Source: Betaproteobacteria bacterium (GTDB taxonomy: Bacteria; Pseudomonadota; Gammaproteobacteria; Burkholderiales; Rhodocyclaceae). Taken from it: DNA of 44,939 nt. The stretch's first letter is position 1, and every line of letters begins with the position of its first letter. Location of the stretch: assembly GCA_016705475.1 (NCBI GenBank), contig JADIYD010000015.1:1-44939 (forward strand). The letters run 5' to 3'. The notes beneath the pieces were generated by a model. That model had not been told where the DNA came from and did no database searches. It was given only the letters and a program-made list of their open reading frames with translations. This document shows positions 9,181 through 17,456 of the stretch, one piece after another. The translations under genes were made by a program, and so were the position numbers.

Positions 9181-10401
9181 ATGGCGTTGATTGTTCAAAA
9201 ATACGGCGGTACGTCGGTCGGTAATCCCGAGCGCATCAAAAATGTCGCCAAACGCGTTGCCAAGTTCCAGGCACAGGGCCATCAAGTAGTGGTCGTCGTC
9301 TCAGCAATGAGCGGCGAAACCAACAAGCTGATCGCGCTGGCCAAGGAAGTTCAGGCCACTCCCGATCCGCGCGAGCTGGATGCCATCATGTCCACCGGCG
9401 AACAGGTCACTACCGGCCTGCTCTCCATGGCGCTGATGGATATCGGCTGCAAGGCCAAGAGCTACACTGGCGGCCAGGTCAAGGTGCTGACGGACAGCAC
9501 GCACACCAAGGCGCGCATCCTGTCCATCGAAGAAGCCAACATGCGGCGCGATCTCGATGCCGGTCACGTTGTTGTCGTCGCCGGTTTCCAGGGTGTTGAC
9601 GAGCACGGCAACATCACTACGCTTGGCCGCGGTGGTTCCGATACATCAGGCGTCGCCCTTGCGGCCGCACTCAAGGCCGACGAGTGCCAGATCTACACCG
9701 ACGTCGATGGTGTCTACACCACCGACCCGCGTGTCGTGCCTGAAGCCAAGAAGCTCGACACCATCACCTTCGAAGAGATGCTGGAAATGGCCAGCCTCGG
9801 CTCCAAGGTGCTGCAGATCCGCTCGGTCGAATTCGCCGGCAAATACAAGGTCAAACTGCGCGTTCTTTCCAGCTTCCAGGACGAAGGGGAAGGCACGCTG
9901 ATCACTGTTGAGGAAGACAAGAACATGGAACAACCGATCATTTCCGGTATCGCTTTCAACCGCGACGAAGCCAAGCTGACCATGCTCGGCGTTCCCGATA
10001 CCCCGGGCATCGCCTATCAAATTCTCGGTGCCATTGCCGACGCCAACATCGACGTCGATATGATCATCCAGAACGTTGGCCACGACGGCACCACCGACTT
10101 CTCCTTCACCGTCAACCGTGGCGACTACGCCAAGGCCCAGGGCATCCTGGAAGGCGTCAAGGCCAAGCTGGGCGCCCGTCAGATCACCGGCGACAACAAG
10201 ATCTGCAAGGTTTCTGCCGTCGGCGTCGGCATGCGTTCGCACCCGGGCGTTGCCTCCAAGATGTTCAAGGCGCTGGCTGACGAGGGCATCAACATCCAGA
10301 TGATCTCCACTTCCGAGATCAAGATTTCCGTCGTTCTCGACGAAAAATATCTGGAACTGGCTGTCCGCGTGCTGCACCGCACTTTCGGTCTCGATCAGTA
10401 A
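9181..10401 (+). CDS. lysC: Aspartate kinase
   Basis: A 406-residue protein with the amino-acid kinase domain first (VQKYGGTSVGNPERIKNVA; STGEQVTTGLL; LGRGGSDTSGVALAAAL) and two C-terminal ACT domains from about residue 265 (LTMLGVPDTPGIAYQI; ICKVSAVGVGMRSHPGVASK). It phosphorylates L-aspartate, the first committed step to lysine, threonine, methionine and diaminopimelate. The ACT domains normally bind lysine and/or threonine for feedback inhibition. A TAAAAT hexamer at 9131-9136 is a possible -10 box, with no good -35. The gene is intact. It is followed by tRNA-Ser, a gene order I believe recurs in related betaproteobacteria. Confidence 0.96.
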   Translation: MALIVQKYGGTSVGNPERIKNVAKRVAKFQAQGHQVVVVVSAMSGETNKLIALAKEVQATPDPRELDAIMSTGEQVTTGLLSMALMDIGCKAKSYTGGQVKVLTDSTHTKARILSIEEANMRRDLDAGHVVVVAGFQGVDEHGNITTLGRGGSDTSGVALAAALKADECQIYTDVDGVYTTDPRVVPEAKKLDTITFEEMLEMASLGSKVLQIRSVEFAGKYKVKLRVLSSFQDEGEGTLITVEEDKNMEQPIISGIAFNRDEAKLTMLGVPDTPGIAYQILGAIADANIDVDMIIQNVGHDGTTDFSFTVNRGDYAKAQGILEGVKAKLGARQITGDNKICKVSAVGVGMRSHPGVASKMFKALADEGINIQMISTSEIKISVVLDEKYLELAVRVLHRTFGLDQ

Positions 10402-10455
10402 GTTTGACCAAAAGGCGCAGAGGCTATATCATCCGCGCCTCGTTGTAGCAGGCTT

Positions 10456-10548
10456 GGACACGTGGCCGAGTGGTCGAAGGCACACCCCTGCTAAGGGTGC
10501 ATCCGGGCAAAACCTGGATCCAGGGTTCGAATCCCTGCGTGTCCGCCA
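10456..10548 (+). tRNA. tRNA-Ser (GCU anticodon)
   Basis: A complete class II tRNA: acceptor stem GGACACG pairs with CGTGTCC, the anticodon stem-loop is CCCCT-GCT-AAGGGT, and a long variable arm (CATCCGGGCAAAACCTGGAT region) precedes the T arm with GGTTCGAATCC. The discriminator is G and a genomic CCA follows. The long variable arm and GCU anticodon identify a serine tRNA reading AGC/AGU. Confidence 0.96.
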
Positions 10549-10570
10549 ATAGCTACAGCAAACAAGACAA

Positions 10571-10606
10571 AAGCCCTTGATTTTTAAGGGCTTTTTTCTT
10601 TTTTTG
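10571..10606 (+). terminator. Intrinsic terminator after tRNA-Ser
   Basis: AAGCCCTT and AAGGGCTT form an 8-bp stem around a short AT-rich loop, followed by a long T-rich tract to 10606. It ends transcription of lysC/tRNA-Ser. Confidence 0.88.
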
Positions 10607-10727
10607 AATTTGAAAATTTATTGATCCTAGTACCGGCCCTGGTTTGCGCAGGGTTTTAGGGAATAAATTAATAGCGTCTTCTCTCGGCTTCAAGATGCAC
10701 AAAAGCATTGACCGAGTATTCGTCCTG

Positions 10728-10770
10728 GTGATTCCGGTTGTCGTGGGTTCGAGCCCCATCAGTCACCCCA
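10728..10770 (+). other. tRNA-His 3' fragment, candidate attachment-site scar
   Basis: From the anticodon GTG onward these 43 bases match a tRNA-His 3' half: GTGATTCCGGTTG, then the T arm GTGGGTTCGAGCCCCAT, acceptor strand CAGTCAC, discriminator C and CCA. No D arm, 5' acceptor strand or 5' anticodon stem is present upstream, so this is a partial copy. Identity beginning in the anticodon loop and running to the 3' end is the usual footprint of tyrosine-recombinase integration into a tRNA gene. The HipA-like kinase locus lies next to it. Confidence 0.75.
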
Positions 10771-10797
10771 TTAATTATCGAAGAAAAAAGAGTTAGG

Positions 10798-10824
10798 CCG
10801 CCAACTTGGCGGACTTTTTTTTTT
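10798..10824 (+). terminator. Intrinsic terminator beside the tRNA-His fragment
   Basis: CCGCCA pairs with TGGCGG around a tiny loop, followed by ACT and a run of T ending at 10824. It may be the native tRNA-His terminator carried along with the fragment. Confidence 0.75.
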
Positions 10825-10882
10825 GGTTTTCCCGGTAAGCGCATGGTAAGCAAGTGCGCTGGAAAGCAATAGGCTGGCTGGA

Positions 10883-12202
10883 TCAGATATCAAGTCTTGC
10901 GATCCGAATCGACGCGTCCTCGATGTGGCGTCCCAAGGCATCAGCGCAGGGAGCGAATCGATCAGAGAAACCACCAGCAGCGCCGGCGGCTCTAACACGG
11001 TCTAGGAAGTTAGTCGCAAGCTGCAACGCCTGTCGCCAGATGCCACCACTAACAGCAGCTGTCAGATTTGCGTGCGGCAGAGCATCGACCAGTGCGCCAC
11101 CGCTGCGCGGCGCGAACCCCATCGGAAGCATGTCATAGGCGGGAGCAAGCTGGTAAGGTCGGCTATGGAGGCTGACGAATGACAGGTTGCCTGTATGCAT
11201 GTCCGTGTTGCCGATCAGAACTCCGAACGCCCATAGCAGGGCAGCACCATCAACAGCTTCCGGATGGACGTGACCATCTGCAGCTAGTCGGCTGACAATA
11301 GCTGGCCAAGGCAACGTTGCAGTGCCGACAAATTCAGCATCCAGCGCCTTCAGAGAGAACATTCCGACGCGCCCAAGTTCGCCAACACGGTCAAACCGCG
11401 GCACCTCAAGGAAGCGCTGCCCATGCATGTCGATAACTTCTGTGTCCACGCCCAAGGTGGCGAGTGCGATATGTTCTGCCAGCAGGAGATCGCGCCAGCG
11501 GTCGGCGACCGGGTTATCGTCGGCTGACGAGAACTTGACCAGGGCATGGCCGCGATCTGTATAGACGCAGAACTTCGGTTGCTCTCCACCGGCTGATGAG
11601 CCGGGAACATCACCCGCACAAGCCGAGGCAGCAAGTCGTGGATATGCTTCGGCACGATCAGCAACCGCGGTCGGTCCGGGCAACTCTAAAAAACGTTCTC
11701 GCGCCAAGTCGCCAAGCAGCAGGTTTCCGACTACATCATACCCATGTGCCAGCAACGCCCTTAAGGCGTGACTATCTGTCCATTCATCTGGATTGGATGG
11801 AAGGCCAAGGTTGGCAGCATGGGTAGAGGCGTAGGCACGGCCGAGATATCCCTGTGGGCGCATATCGAAGATCCACCACGGCAATCCATCGCTATAGATG
11901 GTTACCCCATCGATCTGGATCATCACAAACCCATCTGGGCGCACTGGAACGAGTGTTCCTAGGACTCGGATTTGGCCTGCGTCACTAACCCGATACACCG
12001 GAACCTGATCGAACCCGCGTGAATAGTCGCGTATGGCGTACTGAATAGAGGATCCAGAACCGATCCTGATAACTTCATCGCCAAGATGGGCCAGTCCGCG
12101 AGATACCGTCGGCTGGCTAAAGCCTGTCTGATCAACGATCTGGCGGGACGACATAGGCCGAACTCCCAGCAACAGTCGAAGCGAATCGGAGTGTCGTGAC
12201 AT
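10883..12202 (-). CDS. yjjJ: HipA-like kinase with N-terminal HTH (YjjJ type)
   Basis: A 439-residue protein. Residues 16-42 form a winged-helix-like segment (MSSRQIVDQTGFSQPTVSRG). The rest is a HipA-type Ser/Thr kinase: GGEQPKF (205-211, ATP loop), Lys in VKF (223), GNTDMHTGNL (catalytic Asp 334, metal Asn 339) and AYDMLP (Asp 357). HipA toxins phosphorylate translation proteins such as GltX and induce persistence. YjjJ-type members carry their own DNA-binding domain and lack a separate hipB antitoxin; none is seen here. Five GAATAG half-sites sit immediately 5' of the start, suggesting autoregulation. No Shine-Dalgarno is visible; the nearest half-site ends where one would lie. The neighbouring tRNA-His fragment suggests horizontal acquisition. 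Confidence 0.85.
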   Translation of the reverse strand: MSRHSDSLRLLLGVRPMSSRQIVDQTGFSQPTVSRGLAHLGDEVIRIGSGSSIQYAIRDYSRGFDQVPVYRVSDAGQIRVLGTLVPVRPDGFVMIQIDGVTIYSDGLPWWIFDMRPQGYLGRAYASTHAANLGLPSNPDEWTDSHALRALLAHGYDVVGNLLLGDLARERFLELPGPTAVADRAEAYPRLAASACAGDVPGSSAGGEQPKFCVYTDRGHALVKFSSADDNPVADRWRDLLLAEHIALATLGVDTEVIDMHGQRFLEVPRFDRVGELGRVGMFSLKALDAEFVGTATLPWPAIVSRLAADGHVHPEAVDGAALLWAFGVLIGNTDMHTGNLSFVSLHSRPYQLAPAYDMLPMGFAPRSGGALVDALPHANLTAAVSGGIWRQALQLATNFLDRVRAAGAAGGFSDRFAPCADALGRHIEDASIRIARLDI

Positions 12203-12208
12203 GATGAT

Positions 12209-12261
12209 GAATAGATTTGTGAATAGGTTATTGAATAGAAGTATGAATAGATATTCTATTC
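12209..12261. promoter_or_regulatory. Iteron-like operator: four GAATAG repeats at 12-bp spacing plus an inverted copy
   Basis: GAATAG begins at 12209, 12221, 12233 and 12245, exactly 12 bp apart. The inverted half-site CTATTC follows at 12256-12261, making GAATAG-ATATT-CTATTC a dyad. The array starts seven bases upstream of the HipA-like start codon (12202). Its phasing suits side-by-side binding of a helix-turn-helix protein, plausibly the N-terminal domain of the kinase itself. The binding protein is inferred. Confidence 0.7.
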
Positions 12262-12317
12262 CTTGATCGATTAGTCGTCACTACTTTTGTGAAGTTCATG
12301 GCGGCGCGGCGCAAAAC

Positions 12318-12339
12318 AAAACCCGCAGCAGCGGGTTTT
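12318..12339. terminator. Hairpin terminator between divergently bounded loci
   Basis: AAAACCCGC, loop AGCA, GCGGGTTTT forms a 9-bp perfect stem with A/T runs at both ends, so it could act in both directions. It lies between the HipA-like promoter region and the 3' end of the GIY-YIG gene, whose minus-strand transcript it would end. Confidence 0.7.
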
Positions 12340-12416
12340 GGTGGTCTTTGGTCAGATACTATGAATTACGCATTCTGTCGGCTGCACAGTGGTTTCCCGC
12401 GCCGGCCTATGCGGGG

Positions 12417-12689
12417 TCAAATCTCCCCCTGAGTAATGGTCAACGATTCTGCGTACCGGCGTTTCTCGCCGGGTGACAACTGCTTGATCCGGTATTCCGC
12501 CTTCGAGGCCGATGAACGATCGGGGTGGTTTTCATAGCCAAGCAACCGGAGAGGCGGATGCGAGCGCGTATAGCGGGCGCCGGTGCCTGAGCAATGAGCG
12601 GCGTAGCGACCGGCCACGTCGACCGCGATGCCGGTGTAAATGCTGCCGTCGACGCACTCGATCATGTACAGAAACCAGGGCTTGCTCAT
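12417..12689 (-). CDS. GIY-YIG nuclease-family protein (YhbQ/UPF0213-like)
   Basis: A 90-residue single-domain protein starting MSKPWFLYMIECVDGSIYTG. LYMIE is the GIY-equivalent strand and IYTGIA the YIG-equivalent, followed by the family Arg (GRYAAHCSGTGARYTR) and the conserved Glu in SKAEYRIKQLS. Members of this small group are DNA-nuclease-like proteins with poorly defined cellular roles. I chose the ATG at 12689 because it overlaps the stop of the upstream small gene and places the GIY strand right after the start. It is the second gene of a two-gene minus-strand unit. Confidence 0.88.
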   Translation of the reverse strand: MSKPWFLYMIECVDGSIYTGIAVDVAGRYAAHCSGTGARYTRSHPPLRLLGYENHPDRSSASKAEYRIKQLSPGEKRRYAESLTITQGEI

Positions 12690-12937
12690 GCTTCGGTAGA
12701 ACGGGCCAGGGCGAGGCGGATGCGCTCGATGGTCGTCTCGACCGGCGCGTGGCGGGGCACGTCGAGACCGAGATCGCGGGCGATGGCATTGACCTTCGCC
12801 GGATTGAGCGGAATGCCGCCGCGGTCGACAGCCGCAATCAGCTGGCGAGCCCGCGCGTAGTCGGAAAGCGGGGCGGGGCGGCTGAAAAAGAGCGCCCGGA
12901 TTCGCGAGAAAAGGCCCGTCGGCCGGCGTGATCCCAT
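12686..12937 (-). CDS. Small conserved-looking protein of unknown function
   Basis: An 83-residue protein with a basic/hydrophobic N-terminus (SRRPTGLFSRIRALFFSRP) and a likely helical remainder (DYARARQLIAAVDRGGIPLN, then VNAIARDLGLDVP, and IERIRLALAR at the end). I do not recognise a family. Its TGA overlaps the GIY-YIG ATG, so the two are probably translated together. It starts 33 bp from the divergent exonuclease gene, so both promoters must lie within or beside that gap. Confidence 0.6.
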   Translation of the reverse strand: MGSRRPTGLFSRIRALFFSRPAPLSDYARARQLIAAVDRGGIPLNPAKVNAIARDLGLDVPRHAPVETTIERIRLALARSTEA

Positions 12938-12969
12938 ACACTTGCTTCTGGATAAAAGCTGAAGGATAC

Positions 12970-13653
12970 ATGGATGCCGCTGGCAACGAAGATGGAACCG
13001 ACCCGGAGCGAACGAACTTGAGCGAAGTCACAATCAGCCGCAGCATGCTCGCCTCAAGCGAGTTGCCGATCTACATCGGTGTCGCGATGGACAGAATCAC
13101 GCTGGTCAGCGAGGCCCCCCAAGCAGAGCGCGCACTGGCCGCCCTGCTGACCGCGCCAGCCATCGGCTTCGACACCGAGTCGAAACCCACCTTCCTGAAA
13201 GGCGAGATTTCCACCGGGCCGCACCTCGTTCAGCTGGCTACCGACGAACACGTTTTTCTTTTTCCCGTCGTTGTCGCCGCCAATCATGATGTGCTGCGGC
13301 AGATCCTCGCCGCGCCGAATCTGCTCAAAGTCGGCTTCGGCCTCGGCAACGACCGCAGCGCCCTGCGTTCGCGTCTGGGCATCGAACTGGCCAATGTCCT
13401 CGACCTTGGCGAAGCCCTGCGCGGGCCTGGCCATCGCGGCACGGTCGGGGCCAAAGTCGCTGTCGCCCATTACTTCGGGCAGAAATTCCAGAAGTCGAAA
13501 AAGGTCGGCACCAGCAACTGGGCCAGTGCGCGCCTCAACGAACGCCAGTTGTTATACGCTGCCAATGACGCGCACGTCGCGTTGCAGATTTACCGGGCCT
13601 GGCTGCGCGACCCGGAACGCCTGGCGAAAACCGAGCCGGTACCGGTAATTTAA
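12970..13653 (+). CDS. DEDDy-type 3'-5' exonuclease (RNase D-like domain)
   Basis: The exonuclease fold is recognised by FDTES (first Asp and Glu), HLVQLATDE, VGFGLGNDRSALR (second Asp region) and the C-terminal YAANDAHVALQIY, the YxxxD motif that defines the DEDDy class. There is no HRDC domain, so it is a stand-alone exonuclease domain rather than full RNase D. The substrate could be RNA or DNA. I favour the ATG at 12970, preceded by GAAGGA although at short spacing. An in-frame start at 12928 would add 14 residues. It is divergent from the GIY-YIG pair. Confidence 0.82.
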   Translation: MDAAGNEDGTDPERTNLSEVTISRSMLASSELPIYIGVAMDRITLVSEAPQAERALAALLTAPAIGFDTESKPTFLKGEISTGPHLVQLATDEHVFLFPVVVAANHDVLRQILAAPNLLKVGFGLGNDRSALRSRLGIELANVLDLGEALRGPGHRGTVGAKVAVAHYFGQKFQKSKKVGTSNWASARLNERQLLYAANDAHVALQIYRAWLRDPERLAKTEPVPVI

Positions 13654-13675
13654 CCAATCTCAGGAAACGAACATC

Positions 13676-14314
13676 ATGGCTGAACCTCTGCCCATGCTCT
13701 CCTTGCTGGAAACCCGCGTACTCGGCACCCTCGTCGAAAAACAGCGCACCGTGCCCGACACCTATCCGCTCTCGGTCAATGCGCTCGTGGCCGGCTGTAA
13801 CCAGAAAACCAGCCGCAACCCAGTCATCGAAGCCAGCGAGAGTGATGCCGTGCAGGCCATCGATGTCCTGAAAGGCCTCTGGCTGGTCAATGAGATCAGC
13901 GGCAGCCGGGTTAGCCGTTTCGAACATCGTCTCGAAAAGATACTCGCCATTCCGACCCAGGCCTCGGCGCTGCTCACCGTACTCATGCTGCGCGGGCCGC
14001 AAACTGCGGGCGAGTTGCGCCTCAATTGCGAACGCCTGCACCGCTTTGCCGACATCTCAGCGGTCGAAGCCTTCCTTGAGGAACTGGCCAGCCGTGAAGA
14101 GGGTGCCCTGGTCGTCGAGCTGCCTAGACTGCCCGGCTCGCGGGAAAACCGCTGGATGCACCTGCTCAGCGGCCAGCCGGAAATCGAAACCGTGACGCCG
14201 GCAAAGTCGTCGCACTCGGCCAGCCAGGAAATCGAGGAGTTGAAGGCGAGGATGGCTGCGCTCGAAGCTGATCTGGCCGACATGCGCAGCCGGTTAAGCG
14301 CGATCGGCGCATGA
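13676..14314 (+). CDS. yceH: YceH-family (DUF480/UPF0502) protein
   Basis: A 212-residue protein beginning MAEPLPMLSLLETRVLGTLV, then EKQRTVPDTYPLSVNALV and GCNQKTSRNPV, the signature of DUF480 proteins, which form two winged-helix domains. The middle contains LTVLMLRGPQTAGELRLNC. The C-terminus has a coiled-coil-like helix (SQEIEELKARMAALEADLAD). Its function is unknown; a DNA-binding role has been suggested only from the fold. It follows the exonuclease by 22 bp. Its stop overlaps the next gene as ATGA. Confidence 0.92.
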   Translation: MAEPLPMLSLLETRVLGTLVEKQRTVPDTYPLSVNALVAGCNQKTSRNPVIEASESDAVQAIDVLKGLWLVNEISGSRVSRFEHRLEKILAIPTQASALLTVLMLRGPQTAGELRLNCERLHRFADISAVEAFLEELASREEGALVVELPRLPGSRENRWMHLLSGQPEIETVTPAKSSHSASQEIEELKARMAALEADLADMRSRLSAIGA

Positions 14315-15213
14315 AGCCTCGCCATCATCGCCCGGTCGAGCGCGTTCGCATCATTGGTGCGGCCAGCGGCATCGGTGCCCAGGATCAAGCTTGCGAAGAT
14401 GGCCCGGTCGCATTCCATCGATCGCAAGCGTGGCATGAACTCGAGCATCACCCGCTGATCGATTGGGGAAAAACCCTGTTTGTGGCGGAGACCGACGGCG
14501 TATCGGTTGCCGGACGAATCGCTGGCCTGTGCCGTAACCTTGCTGATGAGGTTGTGGTGGCGCTCAATGCTGACGAGTTTCCCGTCGTCATTGGTGGTGA
14601 CCATTCGGTTGCCATCGGCACCTGGAGCGGCGTTGCCCGAGCGATGGGCGGGCCAATAGGACTGCTCTGGATCGATGCACACCTTGATAGCCACACCCCG
14701 GAAACCAGCTACTCGGGTGCGATCCACGGTATGCCGCTGGCCTGCCTGCTTGGGCGCGGTGACAAACGCTTACTGAATATCGGCCTGACTGGCGCACAGG
14801 TCAGCCCCGCGCACACCGTCGTCATCGGTCCCCGCAGCTACGAAGCGGAAGAGCTCGAGTTTCTGCAGCGTATGCAGGTGCGCATTATCGACAGCGATGA
14901 GATTCGTCGTCGTGGATTTGCCGACTGTCTCGACGAAGCGATTGCCATCGTCGTTGGGGCGCCGGCAGGTTTCGGCATCACGGTCGACCTTGATGCCATA
15001 GACCCCCAACTTGCCCCGGGCGTCGGCAGCCCTGAGCCGGATGGCCTTGTCGTGCACGATGTCCTGGAGGCCATGCGCCGAATCGGTGGCCTGCCAGGGT
15101 TGAAAGCAATGGAAATCGTCGAATTCAACCCCGATCGTGACCGCCACGGGACAACTGCCGGGCTGATTTCCGACCTGATCGGTGAGCTCTTGCCGCCTGG
15201 GAATGAACGCTAG
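14311..15213 (+). CDS. Arginase/agmatinase-family ureohydrolase
   Basis: A 300-residue protein with the binuclear manganese motifs of the family: GGDHS (95-99), DAHLDSH (122-128) and TVDLDAIDP (224-232), plus the catalytic-loop segment SGAIHGMPLA. Arginase hydrolyses L-arginine to ornithine and urea; agmatinase and formiminoglutamase share the fold. The SGAIHGMPLA loop and overall length favour arginase (rocF type), but substrate cannot be settled from sequence alone. Translation is probably coupled to yceH through the ATGA overlap. The 280-bp gap downstream holds no recognised gene. Confidence 0.85.
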   Translation: MKPRHHRPVERVRIIGAASGIGAQDQACEDGPVAFHRSQAWHELEHHPLIDWGKTLFVAETDGVSVAGRIAGLCRNLADEVVVALNADEFPVVIGGDHSVAIGTWSGVARAMGGPIGLLWIDAHLDSHTPETSYSGAIHGMPLACLLGRGDKRLLNIGLTGAQVSPAHTVVIGPRSYEAEELEFLQRMQVRIIDSDEIRRRGFADCLDEAIAIVVGAPAGFGITVDLDAIDPQLAPGVGSPEPDGLVVHDVLEAMRRIGGLPGLKAMEIVEFNPDRDRHGTTAGLISDLIGELLPPGNER

Positions 15214-15493
15214 CCTGGAAGAAATCGCTCTCCAAAATAGCTGTTTTTTTACATGTGCTAGCATTTCAAGAACGATGTCATGTCGGAGACCTTGAGTCGA
15301 TATCTCTGGCCGATTTTCGTCGGCTAGATGCTTCGTGAATAGCACGCTGCTCTGTGGGGGTTGAATAGACAGCGAGCTCTCTACATATTGGCCGGCCTGA
15401 CATCGCCAATGGCTTGAGCTCAGGTCCGAAATCGGGTGAATGATCGAGGCTTGTGAGAAAATCTGTCTGGGCATGCTTATCGATGGAGTACAC

Positions 15494-16552
15494 ATGATTC
15501 TGGTTACAGGCGCAGCAGGTTTTATCGGCAGTAATTTCGTTCTCGACTGGCTGGCCCAGTCCGACGAGCCGGTCATCAACCTTGATGACCTGACCTACGC
15601 CGGCAACCTGGAAAACCTCGCGTCGCTCGATGGCGATGCACGGCATATTTTTGTGAAGGGCAGCATTGGCGACTTTGATCTGGTTTCGAAGTTACTGGCC
15701 GAACACCAGCCGCGGGCCGTGATCAATTTTGCTGCCGAATCGCACGTCGACCGCAGTATTCATGGCCCGGAAGACTTCATCCAGACCAATATCGTCGGCA
15801 CCTTCCGTTTGCTTGAAGCAGTGCGGGCTTACTACGGTCAACTGGCAAATACGGCCAAAAATGAATTCCGGTTTCTCCATGTGTCGACCGACGAAGTCTA
15901 TGGTTCGCTGGCCAAGGATGATCCCGCTTTCACCGAAACACACCAGTACGAGCCGAACAGCCCGTATTCGGCGAGCAAGGCCGCTTCCGACCATCTGGTC
16001 CGCGCTTACCACTACACCTACGGCCTGCCGGTGCTGACCACCAACTGCTCCAACAACTACGGCCCGTACCACTTCCCGGAAAAGCTGATTCCGCTCGTCA
16101 TCCACAACGCCCTGGCTGGCAAGGCGCTGCCCATCTATGGTGACGGCCAGCAAATTCGTGATTGGCTGTATGTGAAAGACCATTGCTCGGCGATTCGCCG
16201 CGTGCTCGAAGCTGGGCGCCTTGGCGAAACGTATAACGTCGGCGGCTGGAACGAAAAGCCGAATCTGGATGTGGTGCATACCCTGTGCGCCATCCTCGAC
16301 GAACTGAGCCCGCGTGCCGATGGCAGGCCGTACAAGGAACAGATCACTTACGTTACCGATCGGCCGGGCCATGACCGTCGTTACGCCATCGACGCCACCA
16401 AGATCGAACGCGAACTCGGCTGGAAGCCGTCGGAAACCTTCGAGACCGGCATTCGCAAGACGGTGCAGTGGTATCTCGATAACCAGGCCTGGGTGGCCAA
16501 TGTGACCAGTGGCGCTTACCAGAACTGGGTCGGCAAGCAGTACAGCGCCTGA
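15494..16552 (+). CDS. rfbB: dTDP-glucose 4,6-dehydratase
   Basis: A 352-residue extended short-chain dehydrogenase with the NAD-binding TGAAGFIG (5-12), the STDEVYG motif (Thr132-Asp133-Glu134) and the catalytic YSASK (Tyr158, Lys162). It converts dTDP-glucose to dTDP-4-keto-6-deoxyglucose in the dTDP-L-rhamnose pathway for O-antigen or exopolysaccharide. The ATG at 15494 is preceded by GGAG at 15485-15488. It heads the tight rfbB-rfbD-rfbA-rfbC operon, which supplies a complete pathway. No clear promoter was found in the preceding 280-bp gap. Confidence 0.96.
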   Translation: MILVTGAAGFIGSNFVLDWLAQSDEPVINLDDLTYAGNLENLASLDGDARHIFVKGSIGDFDLVSKLLAEHQPRAVINFAAESHVDRSIHGPEDFIQTNIVGTFRLLEAVRAYYGQLANTAKNEFRFLHVSTDEVYGSLAKDDPAFTETHQYEPNSPYSASKAASDHLVRAYHYTYGLPVLTTNCSNNYGPYHFPEKLIPLVIHNALAGKALPIYGDGQQIRDWLYVKDHCSAIRRVLEAGRLGETYNVGGWNEKPNLDVVHTLCAILDELSPRADGRPYKEQITYVTDRPGHDRRYAIDATKIERELGWKPSETFETGIRKTVQWYLDNQAWVANVTSGAYQNWVGKQYSA

Positions 16553-16554
16553 TC

Positions 16555-17442
16555 ATGAAGATTCTTCTTACAGGCAAGAACGGCCAGGTTGGCTTTGAAC
16601 TGCAGCGTGCCGTGGCGCCGCTGGGCGAGGTGGTGGCGGTAGATCATCAGGAGTGCGATCTGGCCAATGCGGACGCAATCCGTCAGCTGCTGGCCGAGGT
16701 CAAGCCGCAGGTAATCATCAATCCAGCGGCTTACACGGCGGTGGATAAAGCTGAAGCCGAGCCGGATCTGGCTGGGGCGATCAATGCCATCGCGCCGCGC
16801 GTGTTCGGCGAGGAGGCGGCCCGCCTTGGCATGCTGGTTATTCATTACTCGACGGACTATGTTTTCGACGGCAGCAAGGCCGGCGCATATCTGGAAACCG
16901 ATGTGCCCAACCCGCAAAGCGTTTATGGCCAGACCAAGCTGGCCGGTGAGCAGGCCTTGCAGGCGAGCGGGGCGGATCACCTGATCTTTCGCACGAGCTG
17001 GGTGTTTGGCGCGCACGGCGCCAATTTTGCCAAGACCATGCTGCGTCTGGCGGCCGAGCGCGATGGCTTGAAGATCGTCGCCGACCAGTTCGGCGCGCCG
17101 ACTTCGGCGGCGCTGCTGGCTGACGTGACGGCGCAGGTGCTCGGGCGCTACCAGCGCGAGGGCAGGGCGGGCTTCCCGTTCGGGCTTTATCACCTGGTGG
17201 CTGGCGGTTGCACGACGTGGCACGAATACGCGCAGACGGTGGTGCGCGCTGCGCAGGCAGCCGGCAAGCATCTCAAGCTGACGGCCGACGAGATACTGCC
17301 GATCGCCACCGCCGATTACCCGCTGCCGGCGCCCCGGCCGAGCAATTCCCGACTCGACACGAGCCGCATGCGCCAGACCTTCGGGCTGGAACTGCCAGAT
17401 TGGCACAGCGGGCTGGACCATGTGCTGCAACAAATTCTTTGA
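16555..17442 (+). CDS. rfbD: dTDP-4-dehydrorhamnose reductase
   Basis: A 295-residue RmlD-family protein starting MKILLTGKNGQVGFELQRAV (NADPH-binding), with the family IHYSTDYVFDGSK segment, the catalytic VYGQTKLAGE (YxxxK) and FRTSWVFG. It carries out the last reduction to dTDP-L-rhamnose. Only two bases separate it from the rfbB stop, and 14 from rfbA, so one transcript is expected. Confidence 0.95.
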   Translation: MKILLTGKNGQVGFELQRAVAPLGEVVAVDHQECDLANADAIRQLLAEVKPQVIINPAAYTAVDKAEAEPDLAGAINAIAPRVFGEEAARLGMLVIHYSTDYVFDGSKAGAYLETDVPNPQSVYGQTKLAGEQALQASGADHLIFRTSWVFGAHGANFAKTMLRLAAERDGLKIVADQFGAPTSAALLADVTAQVLGRYQREGRAGFPFGLYHLVAGGCTTWHEYAQTVVRAAQAAGKHLKLTADEILPIATADYPLPAPRPSNSRLDTSRMRQTFGLELPDWHSGLDHVLQQIL

Positions 17443-17456
17443 TTTGAGGACTTCTC

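Noticed and set aside
10553..10853. Small minus-strand frames with GARTHDNRNH-like peptides
   Set aside because: They are translations of the antisense strand of the tRNA-His fragment, a familiar false gene.
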